Assembly: GCA_003647825.1 (NCBI GenBank)
Contig: QMNP01000110.1
Span: forward strand, 1 to 6,088
DNA: 6,088 nt
Reading direction: 5' to 3'
Source: Candidatus Cloacimonadota bacterium
Lineage (GTDB): Bacteria > Cloacimonadota > Cloacimonadia > Cloacimonadales > TCS61
Shown piece after piece: positions 1 through 5,875 of this stretch (position 1 is its first letter; every line of letters begins with the position of its first letter). Under the pieces are notes generated by a model. That model had not been told where the DNA came from, ran no database searches, and worked only from the letters and a program-made list of their open reading frames with translations. The translations under genes were made by a program, and so were the position numbers.

Positions 1-2300
1 TGGCCAGACAAAAAGGATTTTCTTTTATAAATATCTCAGGGCTGGCCATCGGAATGGCGATCTGCATCCTGATAATGCTTTGGGTTCAGGATGAATATAA
101 TTTCGATAGATTCAACGAGAAAGCTGACAACATTTATCGAATTCTGTATTCCTACAATGTAAACGGAGAAACTCGACAACATTGGCGCACGCCACCTCCC
201 ATGGCACGAACTATCAAAGAAAAATATCCAGAAATTTTAGATGCTGCTCGCTTTTATAATGAAGGATCAGTTCTTCTGAGTGTTGGTGACAAAAAACTGA
301 AAGTTCAGGCAGGTTACACAGATAGAAATATCTTCAATATCTTCACGCTTCCTTTTATTCAAGGAGATCCCGAGCATGCTCTTAATGATCCCAACTCAGC
401 AGTTATCAGTCAGAAAATGGCAGAGATTTTCTTTCCCGACGCTGATGCATTGGGCAAAGTTATTTCGATTAACAATGATATAGATTTGACGGTTGATGGC
501 GTGCTGGCAGAGCTTCCTGCCGGAAGTCATCTGGAATTTGATTTTCTAATGCAGTTCTCGCGCTTGCCGGAAGTTCACGGATATGGTAGTGAAGAAGATT
601 GGGGAGATTTTGGATTCAATACATTTGTGTTATTGAATGAAGGAGCTCGAACAGAATCTGTTGAAGAAAATATTAATATCTGCATTGATGAGATAATACC
701 GGAATTGGGCAGAGAATTTTTCTTGCAGCCGCTTTTAGATATTCATCTTTATAACCTCGATGGTAGCCCCGGAATGATGAATTATATCTATATCTTCTCA
801 TCAATAGCCATCTTTATTCTGCTGATTGCCTGCATCAATTTTATGAATCTCTCTACAGCTCGATCTATGCAGCGATCTCGAGAGATCGGAGTAAGAAAAG
901 TAGTGGGTGCTGTTCGTAATCAATTAAAAACTCAATTTCTGAGCGAATCAATTTTACTGGCATTTCTTTCCCTGCTTCTGGCAGTTGTGTTTGCAGAACT
1001 ACTAATGCCAATATTCAATGAACTCACAGAGAAACAGCTGTTTCTTAATATATTTAATTCCGAAATGCTGATATTGCTGTTTGGAATTACAGTTTTTACT
1101 GGTTTAATATCTGGATTATATCCAGCCTTTCTGCTTTCAGCTTTCAAACCGGTGAGTGTATTAAAAGGTAGTAATCAAAGCAGTTCTTCTGGTTTAAGAA
1201 AAGCTCTGGTCGTTTTGCAGTTCACACTTTCCATTATTCTCATCTTTTCAACGATTGTAGTATCAAATCAGATGAAGTATATTCGCAATAGAAAATTGGG
1301 ATTCAGTAAGGAAAATGTAGTATACCTTCCTTTGAACAACAAATTCTTCGAAAAATCTGAGGCGTTGAAAAATGAACTTTTAAAAAATCCAAATATTAAA
1401 AGTGTTACAAGAACTTCCAGTCAACTTGGCCTGTATCCAAAATGGAGTACAACAATTGATCAATGGGAAGGTAATGACGGACAGCAGGAATTGAATTTAC
1501 CTTTGATCTCTTGTGATAAAGATTTCATCAAGACCTTTGGCTTGCAAATGATAGCCGGAGAATTTTATTCCAAGGATGCATATTCGGAAGAAGAAGAGTT
1601 TGAATATATCTTAAATGAAACAGCTATCCGAATGGCTAATATCAAAAATCCGATAGGAAAATCTTTTGCTGATGGTGTGATAAAAGGAGTTGTAAAGGAT
1701 TTCAATTTCCGTTCTCTTCACAGCCAAATTCAACCTTTAGCTCTTCTGGCAATTCCCGAATGGGATAATTATGTTGCGATTAAGATCAGTGGAAATGATA
1801 TACCCGCAACCATAGAATTCATTGAAAAAGTAAGCAGGGATTTAGCCCCTGACTTTTTGTTTGAATACAACTTTCTGGATGATGAATTCGATAATTTGTA
1901 TCGAGCTGAAATTCGATTGGGAAAACTATTCAACTATTTTGCCTTCTTTGCCATAATAATATCCAGTTTGGGACTTTTGGGATTATCATCTTTCATGATC
2001 CAGAAACGCACTAAAGAAATTGGTATTAGAAAAGTCTTGGGATCATCGGTAATGCAGGTTGTGAAGCTTCTTTCCACAGACTTTACCAAATGGGTGATTC
2101 TGGCCAACCTGATTGCTTTACCAATAGCTTATTTCATTATGAATAAATGGCTTTATGGCTTTGCCTACAAAACTGAAATCAGTTTAATTGTATTTGTTAT
2201 AGCAGGTGGGAGCACTTTGCTTATTTCGGTTCTTACAGTTAGTTATCAAACAATTAAAGCAGCTAATTTAAATCCAGTTAAGGCACTTAAATATGAGTAG
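1..2300 (+). CDS. MacB/FtsX-type ABC transporter permease, 5' end cut by window
   Basis: Inner-membrane permease of the type VII (MacB/LolCE/FtsX-like) ABC superfamily. The frame is already open at base 3 (ARQKGFSFINISGLAIG), before the first in-window ATG at 54, so that ATG is internal. Alignment with the downstream paralogue suggests about 13 residues are missing, giving roughly 778 aa in all. Order of parts: a first membrane helix (about bases 27-95); a MacB-type extracytoplasmic domain with the family's 'NIFTLPFIQGD' and 'DALGKVI' blocks (to about 770); a first FtsX domain with three helices and the cytoplasmic REIGVRKVVGA loop at 879-911; a single helix (about 1203-1270); a second extracytoplasmic domain (LNETA, PIGKS, GVVKDFNF); and a second FtsX domain with KEIGIRKVLGS at 2013-2045, ending NPVKALKYE. 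The two EIGxRKVxG loops are where such permeases usually contact the ATPase. No ATPase is encoded here, and substrate is unknown. The family call is firm; export, efflux or mechanotransmission cannot be separated. Confidence 0.93.
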   Translation, partial: ARQKGFSFINISGLAIGMAICILIMLWVQDEYNFDRFNEKADNIYRILYSYNVNGETRQHWRTPPPMARTIKEKYPEILDAARFYNEGSVLLSVGDKKLKVQAGYTDRNIFNIFTLPFIQGDPEHALNDPNSAVISQKMAEIFFPDADALGKVISINNDIDLTVDGVLAELPAGSHLEFDFLMQFSRLPEVHGYGSEEDWGDFGFNTFVLLNEGARTESVEENINICIDEIIPELGREFFLQPLLDIHLYNLDGSPGMMNYIYIFSSIAIFILLIACINFMNLSTARSMQRSREIGVRKVVGAVRNQLKTQFLSESILLAFLSLLLAVVFAELLMPIFNELTEKQLFLNIFNSEMLILLFGITVFTGLISGLYPAFLLSAFKPVSVLKGSNQSSSSGLRKALVVLQFTLSIILIFSTIVVSNQMKYIRNRKLGFSKENVVYLPLNNKFFEKSEALKNELLKNPNIKSVTRTSSQLGLYPKWSTTIDQWEGNDGQQELNLPLISCDKDFIKTFGLQMIAGEFYSKDAYSEEEEFEYILNETAIRMANIKNPIGKSFADGVIKGVVKDFNFRSLHSQIQPLALLAIPEWDNYVAIKISGNDIPATIEFIEKVSRDLAPDFLFEYNFLDDEFDNLYRAEIRLGKLFNYFAFFAIIISSLGLLGLSSFMIQKRTKEIGIRKVLGSSVMQVVKLLSTDFTKWVILANLIALPIAYFIMNKWLYGFAYKTEISLIVFVIAGGSTLLISVLTVSYQTIKAANLNPVKALKYE

Positions 2301-2320
2301 GTGGGCAATTACCCACCTTA
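2298..2320. repeat. Palindromic repeat copy 1, shared 3' end of convergent genes
   Basis: AGGTGGG (2299-2305) and CCCACCT (2312-2318) form a perfect 7-bp stem around CAATTA. It extends through TA on both sides if one extra base on the right is bulged. The left edge supplies the TAG stop of the upstream permease, and the right edge, read on the minus strand, supplies the TAA stop of the 117-aa gene. A closely similar copy ends the second permease (5873-5896). The hairpin between convergent genes could act as a bidirectional terminator, but neither strand shows a clear T-run after it, so this role is only inferred. Confidence 0.75.
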
Positions 2321-2671
2321 CTTTCTCAATTTCCAACTTAATATTAAGAAGATACCACAAATTAGAATTACCAGAACCAGCCAGAAAGAAAATTCAAACA
2401 AGTCATTCCAAATACTGAATAAAATTGATGCAGCTACACTGAAGAGAATAATAACGATCCCCCCGATCAGCTCCTTCTTCCAAGCCAACCAAACGATAAA
2501 TAGAAATACTAACCAGGGAAGTGCGTTTGGGCTATTCACAATAATTCCTTTGATTCCACCTGTTTGTTCTGCTCCGGATAGTAAGGCAAAGACAAAAACT
2601 AATATTCCTAGTATTAATAAGAAATATCTGGCGAAATTGCGTAATAGATTTGCGGTTTTAAACCTGCTCAT
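2318..2671 (-). CDS. Small four-helix membrane protein of unknown function
   Basis: 117-aa hydrophobic protein with four likely membrane segments at about residues 15-33, 50-64, 68-87 and 94-113, and a basic C-terminus (WKLRK). The loop after helix 1 holds a distinctive NSPNALPWL block followed by AWKKELIGG. I recall similar short membrane proteins annotated only as domains of unknown function in many bacteria (possibly DUF7670), but cannot confirm this. There is no signal peptide or catalytic motif. The ATG is preceded by AGGAG at a 6-nt spacing, which fixes the start and favours this strand over the overlapping plus-strand frame. It lies 87 nt downstream of the 51-aa gene on the same strand, so the two are probably co-transcribed. 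It converges on the upstream permease, and its TAA lies in the palindrome edge. It is real by RBS and protein character; its function is not known. Confidence 0.82.
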   Translation of the reverse strand: MSRFKTANLLRNFARYFLLILGILVFVFALLSGAEQTGGIKGIIVNSPNALPWLVFLFIVWLAWKKELIGGIVIILFSVAASILFSIWNDLFEFSFWLVLVILICGIFLILSWKLRK

Positions 2672-2677
2672 GATCTA

Positions 2678-2682
2678 CTCCT
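2678..2682 (-). promoter_or_regulatory. Ribosome binding site of the 117-aa gene
   Basis: On the minus strand AGGAG stands 6 nt before the ATG at 2671. It supports the chosen start and strand. Confidence 0.75.
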
Positions 2683-2687
2683 GCTTT

Positions 2688-2713
2688 TCTTACGAGCTTT
2701 ACAGTTCGTAAGA
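2688..2713. repeat. Long hairpin just ahead of the 117-aa gene's ribosome site
   Basis: TCTTACGA (2688-2695) pairs perfectly with TCGTAAGA (2706-2713). The stem continues inward with G·T, C-G and T-A, leaving a TTAC tetraloop on the plus strand. On the minus transcript the G·T becomes an A·C mismatch. It ends 5 nt before the AGGAG at 2678-2682, so in the minus-strand mRNA it forms right at the leader of the 117-aa gene. It could be an intercistronic processing or stability structure. There is no T-run, so it is not an obvious terminator. Confidence 0.55.
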
Positions 2714-2722
2714 CTTTGATTT

Positions 2723-2740
2723 ATACAGCTTCTGCTGTAT
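2723..2740. repeat. Small perfect hairpin between the two minus-strand genes
   Basis: ATACAGC (2723-2729) and GCTGTAT (2734-2740) form a 7-bp stem with a TTCT tetraloop (AGAA on the minus strand). It lies in the 87-nt gap between the 51-aa and 117-aa genes and is followed on the minus strand by AAATC, not a T-run. A role in differential expression of the two genes is possible but unproven. Confidence 0.5.
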
Positions 2741-2758
2741 TGTGAAACGGAAACGGCA

Positions 2759-2914
2759 CTAATTATTACATTCCCTAAAATCCTCAAAACTCTCAGAGTA
2801 TTCCATCAGCTGCCACCACCAGGTTTTTATCCATCCTTCATTTTCAATTCTTCTGGTTAGGAATTGGATGAAAATAACACCTGAAAGCAACCATTTAATG
2901 ATTATTTTATCCAT
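2759..2914 (-). CDS. 51-aa small protein, predicted membrane anchor
   Basis: A short frame starting MDKIIIKWLLSGVIFIQFLT and ending FRECNN before TAG. Residues 3-20 form one hydrophobic segment that could be a membrane anchor or uncleaved signal. A short Arg-Arg-containing linker follows, then an aromatic stretch with three consecutive Trp (32-34: KTWWWQL), then an acidic tail (EYSESFEDF) with a lone Cys at 49. Support for a real gene is the strong GAGGAG ribosome site 5 nt before the ATG, and the same strand and close spacing as the 117-aa gene. I recognise no family. By layout it would be a single-pass protein with its tail on one side of the inner membrane, but orientation cannot be decided. 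The fold-back element begins only about 25 nt upstream of the ATG. Confidence 0.6.
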   Translation of the reverse strand: MDKIIIKWLLSGVIFIQFLTRRIENEGWIKTWWWQLMEYSESFEDFRECNN

Positions 2915-2919
2915 ACTTT

Positions 2920-2925
2920 CTCCTC
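2920..2925 (-). promoter_or_regulatory. Strong ribosome binding site of the 51-aa gene
   Basis: On the minus strand GAGGAG lies 5 nt before the ATG at 2914. It is the main evidence that this very short frame is translated. Confidence 0.7.
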
Positions 2926-2926
2926 T

Positions 2927-2939
2927 TCATTTAGGATTA
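2927..2939 (+). repeat. Left direct repeat flanking the fold-back element
   Basis: TCATTTAGGATTA here matches TCATTTTAGGATTA at 3119-3132 with a single extra T; the core TTTAGGATTA is identical. The pair brackets the inverted-repeat element, as expected for a target-site duplication. Confidence 0.6.
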
Positions 2940-3118
2940 AAGGCTTCTGCATAATACAAACTTTGTCTTTGCGAAGCATCTATCAGAGAGTTTCTGCTGA
3001 AGCAATCTATATTGCTAATTGATTACTATTTATAGAGATTGCTTCGTAAGCAACAGCAAGCAGCAAACTCGCAAAGACACACTTTTTTTTCTCACAAAAA
3101 CACTCTATTATGCAGAAC
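2940..3118. mobile_element. MITE-like fold-back element (non-coding)
   Basis: A segment of about 180 bp with terminal inverted repeats TTCTGCATAATA (2945-2956) and TATTATGCAGAA (3106-3117), a perfect 12-bp match, and direct repeats on both outsides (2927-2939 and 3119-3132). Two further nested inverted repeats lie inside (see the inner entry). It has no open frame of note, so it could only move with a transposase supplied in trans. The inner part resembles widespread bacterial intergenic repeats of the GTCATTGCGA...CGAAGCAATCT kind. That resemblance is from memory and the family is not identified. A genome-wide copy count would settle whether it is mobile or a single local fold-back. Confidence 0.55.
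2965..3078. repeat. Nested inverted repeats inside the fold-back element
   Basis: Outer pair: GTCTTTGCGA (2965-2974) with TCGCAAAGAC (3069-3078), 10 of 10. Inner pair: GAAGCAATCT (2999-3008) with AGATTGCTTC (3036-3045), 10 of 10. The arms between them pair poorly. Each inner arm also has a local hairpin alternative: AGCAAT/ATTGCT (3001-3016) and TTGCTT/AAGCAA (3039-3053). On the plus strand the structure is followed by eight T (3083-3090), so it could stop plus-strand transcription. Confidence 0.6.
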
Positions 3119-3132
3119 TCATTTTAGGATTA
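3119..3132 (+). repeat. Right direct repeat flanking the fold-back element
   Basis: TCATTTTAGGATTA, the partner of the copy at 2927-2939 with one extra T. It begins two bases after the right terminal inverted repeat ends at 3117. Confidence 0.6.
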
Positions 3133-3210
3133 GAATTTACATTTATGGTGTCAATTCAGATTTATTATAGATAATCTCCCTATACACTTATTCCTAATTT
3201 AATCTCACCT

Positions 3211-3245
3211 GTCCGTCAGCGAACAGCAACAGTTCTTAAACGGAC
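3211..3245. repeat. Symmetric two-step inverted repeat
   Basis: GTCCGT (3211-3216) pairs with ACGGAC (3240-3245), and GAAC (3221-3224) with GTTC (3232-3235). The two steps are separated by exactly four unpaired bases on each side, with a 7-nt loop. The symmetric spacing suggests a structured RNA or protein-binding site, but with no T-run and no adjacent gene its role is open. Confidence 0.45.
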
Positions 3246-3380
3246 AACTTAAAGATGGCTGATTTACTTAAATGATTGAAATACAACTCATTACGGTTTG
3301 GCATGTTGATTGCTTTTATTTAAGTGAAATGGAAGGAATAAACTCGTTGCGAAATTTGTTGGCCTGGTCGAAGTAAGCAG

Positions 3381-3431
3381 GAAGTCTGATCTTCATAATG
3401 CGGATTTAATGGATTCCCGAGATCTGTCTTC
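3381..3431. repeat. Imperfect inverted repeat upstream of the second permease promoter
   Basis: GAAGTCTGATCT (3381-3392) and AGATCTGTCTTC (3420-3431) are complementary at 10 of 12 positions with a 27-nt spacer. It ends 14 nt before the proposed -35 box. This is compatible with a two-site operator for a dimeric regulator, but chance is not excluded. Confidence 0.35.
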
Positions 3432-3444
3432 ACTAAAGTTCCGC

Positions 3445-3473
3445 CTGACTGGCAAACTTGGAAATTGTATAAT
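3445..3473 (+). promoter_or_regulatory. Sigma70-like promoter for the second permease
   Basis: A perfect TATAAT -10 box (3468-3473) has CTGACT, sharing the TGAC core of TTGACA, exactly 17 bp upstream (3445-3450). Transcription would start near 3480, leaving a leader of about 17 nt before the GTG at 3497. A weak inverted repeat (AAGTT 3436-3440 with AACTT 3455-3459, GCC 3443-3445 with GGC 3451-3453) covers the -35 box and could be an operator. The second permease therefore probably has its own promoter. Confidence 0.6.
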
Positions 3474-3484
3474 AAAAAAGGGAT

Positions 3485-3488
3485 GGGA
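3485..3488 (+). promoter_or_regulatory. Weak ribosome site for the GTG-started permease
   Basis: GGGA lies 8 nt before the GTG at 3497, with a run of six A between. A second GGGA lies at 3480-3483. The in-frame TAA at 3473-3475 and the absence of any upstream ATG leave the GTG as the only start that gives the family N-terminus. Confidence 0.5.
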
Positions 3489-3496
3489 TCAAAAAA

Positions 3497-5875
3497 GTGT
3501 TTAAGAATTATTTAAAAGTAGCATTGAGAAACATAAGTCAGAACAAAACATTTTCTTTTATCAATATATTTGGTTTGGCTTTGGGAATTTACGTTTGTAT
3601 AATTATAAATCTTTATGTATATGATGATCTAACTTTCGATCATCATATTGATGAACCGGAAAATGTTTATCGAGTTGTTTCCAATGACAATTCCAAAGAT
3701 TGGATTTCAGCAGTTACGGTAGGTCCGCTCTATCCGATAATTGCGGAAGAGATTCCAGAAATAGAAGCAGCTACTCGCATTGGCGGATATGGTGCACGTA
3801 TAAAAAGAGCCGATATAGAAATTCCGGATTCCATGTCTATTTTTCGGAGAGCCTTGCTTACAGATTCAAATTTTTTCGGTGTTTTCCGTCCGAATATCCT
3901 GAGTGGAGAAAGTGAAAATCCACTCTCTGATCCAAATGCTGTATATCTTACCCAAGAAACTGCAGAAGCGCTTTTTGGTGATGAAGATCCTATTGGTAAA
4001 GCCCTTGAGATAAGTTTTATTCAGGATGGATACGTAGCTGGAATTGTAGAAAATAATCCCTTTAATACTCACCTGCAATATGGTGTGATCATGACGATGG
4101 ATGTATCGTTGAATACAATGTGGTGGGATTCCTGGGAAAATTTGACTTTAACAGGTTATGTACGAATAAAAGATGATGCAGCTGCACAGGTAGTGGAAGA
4201 TAAAATTATCAGTGTTGCCCGGACAAATGGGATGACAATGATGTTCACTCCGATAATGCAGCCTCTTCTGGATATGCATCTTAAATCATCTGAACTTCGA
4301 TATGATGCATTCAATCGGTATAAAAGTGATTTTTCCATTGTTTATAGTCTTATCGCAATTGCGATCTTGATTTTACTGGTCGCATCAATGAATTTCATCA
4401 ATCTTTCCAGTGCCCGTTCTTCCAAACGAAGCAAAGAAGTTGGAATGCGGAAAGTGGTGGGTGCCAGCCGAACTCAACTTTCCACTCAATTTCTCATCGA
4501 ATCGGTTTTATATTCAATATTTGCAATGACTATAGCGATCAGTGCTGTGGAAGTATCTCTTCCACATTTGCAGGAATTCTTGAATAAACGTTTGGATTTC
4601 ACAATATTTCAAACGCCTGTCTTTTTGTTGGGAATGCTATCTGCATCAATCTTGATAGGTTTGATTTCCGGTTTTTATCCTGCTCTTATAATATCTGCAT
4701 TTAAGCCGGTAAATACGTTAAAAGGAAAATTTCGATCCGGTAAAGGTGGAGCGATCTTGCGCCGCGTACTTGTTGTAGTTCAGTTTTCCATTTCAATTTC
4801 TTTAATTCTGGGTGTGATGATAGTGATAAGTCAGCTGAATTATTTGGAATCAAGAGATTTTGGCTATAATAAAGAAAGCATTGTTGTGGTTCCTTCGTTT
4901 GACCAAAACATTACCATGCAGTCTGATCTTTTCAAAGAACAAGTTCTAAATTTGCCTTCAGTTACCAACGCATCACGAGTAAGACAAATGCCTGGCAGAA
5001 CCTTGCCGACTGCAGAAGTTTTCTTTGATCATCGGATTGGGGAACACGGTGTGATGACAGATGAGATCTTTGTAGATGAGAATTTCATAGAAACATTAGA
5101 TATCGAAATCCTGGCAGGCAGGAATTTTAGAAAAGGCTCAGTTTCAGATTCTATGAGCTCTGTTTTGATGAACGAAACAGCTTTTAAAATGTCGGGGTGG
5201 GACACTCATGAAGGTAAAAGCATAATTCATGTTCCTGCCGAAGGAAATGATGTTTCATTAAACGTAATTGGTGTAATTAAGGACATTCATTTTGGTGATG
5301 CCAGGCAAACTATAGAACCAATGATAATGCATTACTTTCCCATGAATGGTTTACTGCTGATCCGAGCAGAAGATATAGAGCAGACAACAGAACAGATTGA
5401 AGTAATTTTTAATGAGATCTGGCCTGATCGTGATTTCAATTCATTTACATTTGAGCAGGCTTTCAGTTTCCAATTTTTTGATGAAAGAAATTTCGCAGGA
5501 AAGATTGTTACATTTGCAGGATTAGCCATCTTCATTGCTTGTCTGGGCTTATTTGGATTGGCTACTTTTATTACAGAACAACGAACCAAAGAGATCGGTA
5601 TTAGAAAAGTTTTAGGATCTACTGTCAGCTCCATTGTTTTCATCTTAACAAAAGATTTCGCAAAGTGGGTTCTGATTTCTAACCTGATTGCCTGGCCGAT
5701 TACATATTATGCCATGAATAAGTGGCTGCAGAATTTTGCCTATAAAACTACAATTAATCCAATTTTGTTTATTGCATCAGGTTTTATTGCTTTACTGATT
5801 GCCATCTTAACGGTTAGTTTTCATTCGATCAGAGCTGCAAATTTGAATCCGGTGAAGTCACTCAAATATGAATAA
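3497..5875 (+). CDS. MacB/FtsX-type ABC transporter permease, complete
   Basis: 792-aa inner-membrane permease, a paralogue of the protein encoded at the left of the window. It starts with GTG (MFKNYLKVALRNI), as the family N-terminus requires. Membrane helices lie near residues 21-43, 281-303, 334-355, 375-400, 424-446, 670-692, 723-741 and 754-775. A MacB-type extracytoplasmic domain fills residues 44-280 (ALFGDEDPIGKAL) and a second fills 447-669 (MNETA, GVIKDIHF). Each FtsX domain carries the cytoplasmic loop thought to contact the ATPase: KEVGMRKVVGA at 313-323 and KEIGIRKVLGS at 698-708. The end NPVKSLKYE matches its paralogue, and similarity is clearly strongest in the last 120 residues. 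Two FtsX domains in one chain imply that one copy makes the whole pore and would pair with two ATPase subunits, none of which is encoded here. The extracytoplasmic domains differ most, so the two permeases may sense or move different substrates. Substrate is unknown. Confidence 0.95.
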   Translation: MFKNYLKVALRNISQNKTFSFINIFGLALGIYVCIIINLYVYDDLTFDHHIDEPENVYRVVSNDNSKDWISAVTVGPLYPIIAEEIPEIEAATRIGGYGARIKRADIEIPDSMSIFRRALLTDSNFFGVFRPNILSGESENPLSDPNAVYLTQETAEALFGDEDPIGKALEISFIQDGYVAGIVENNPFNTHLQYGVIMTMDVSLNTMWWDSWENLTLTGYVRIKDDAAAQVVEDKIISVARTNGMTMMFTPIMQPLLDMHLKSSELRYDAFNRYKSDFSIVYSLIAIAILILLVASMNFINLSSARSSKRSKEVGMRKVVGASRTQLSTQFLIESVLYSIFAMTIAISAVEVSLPHLQEFLNKRLDFTIFQTPVFLLGMLSASILIGLISGFYPALIISAFKPVNTLKGKFRSGKGGAILRRVLVVVQFSISISLILGVMIVISQLNYLESRDFGYNKESIVVVPSFDQNITMQSDLFKEQVLNLPSVTNASRVRQMPGRTLPTAEVFFDHRIGEHGVMTDEIFVDENFIETLDIEILAGRNFRKGSVSDSMSSVLMNETAFKMSGWDTHEGKSIIHVPAEGNDVSLNVIGVIKDIHFGDARQTIEPMIMHYFPMNGLLLIRAEDIEQTTEQIEVIFNEIWPDRDFNSFTFEQAFSFQFFDERNFAGKIVTFAGLAIFIACLGLFGLATFITEQRTKEIGIRKVLGSTVSSIVFILTKDFAKWVLISNLIAWPITYYAMNKWLQNFAYKTTINPILFIASGFIALLIAILTVSFHSIRAANLNPVKSLKYE

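Larger units (their letters stand above)
3133..3444. other. Non-coding stretch between repeat element and promoter
   Basis: No convincing gene is seen on either strand here. Short frames exist (34 codons at 3272-3376 plus, 26 codons at 3320-3400 minus) but lack ribosome sites and overlap each other in opposite directions. What the stretch does hold is inverted repeats (3211-3245 and 3381-3431) and an isolated TTGACA on the minus strand (3149-3154). It may be old regulatory DNA or degraded sequence left after rearrangement. Confidence 0.5.

Noticed and set aside
2301..2711. 136-codon plus-strand open frame starting at GTG just after the first permease
   Set aside because: It lacks a ribosome site, its start lies in the palindrome, it covers the better supported minus-strand 117-aa membrane gene, and its translation has no recognisable character.
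2951..2956. TATTAT on the minus strand as a -10 box for the 51-aa gene
   Set aside because: No acceptable -35 is found at 16-18 bp, and the hexamer is simply part of the terminal inverted repeat.
3272..3376. 34-codon plus-strand frame starting MIEIQLITVWHVDC
   Set aside because: No ribosome site, directly preceded by a stop codon, and overlapped by an equally poor minus-strand frame. A gene remnant is possible but not supported.
3320..3400. 26-codon minus-strand frame starting MKIRLPAYFDQ
   Set aside because: Protein-like composition, but no ribosome site and an in-frame stop four codons upstream of its ATG. Too short to support.
5332..5643. 103-codon minus-strand frame inside the second permease
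   Set aside because: It lies opposite conserved FtsX-domain coding sequence and has no independent support; a shadow frame.
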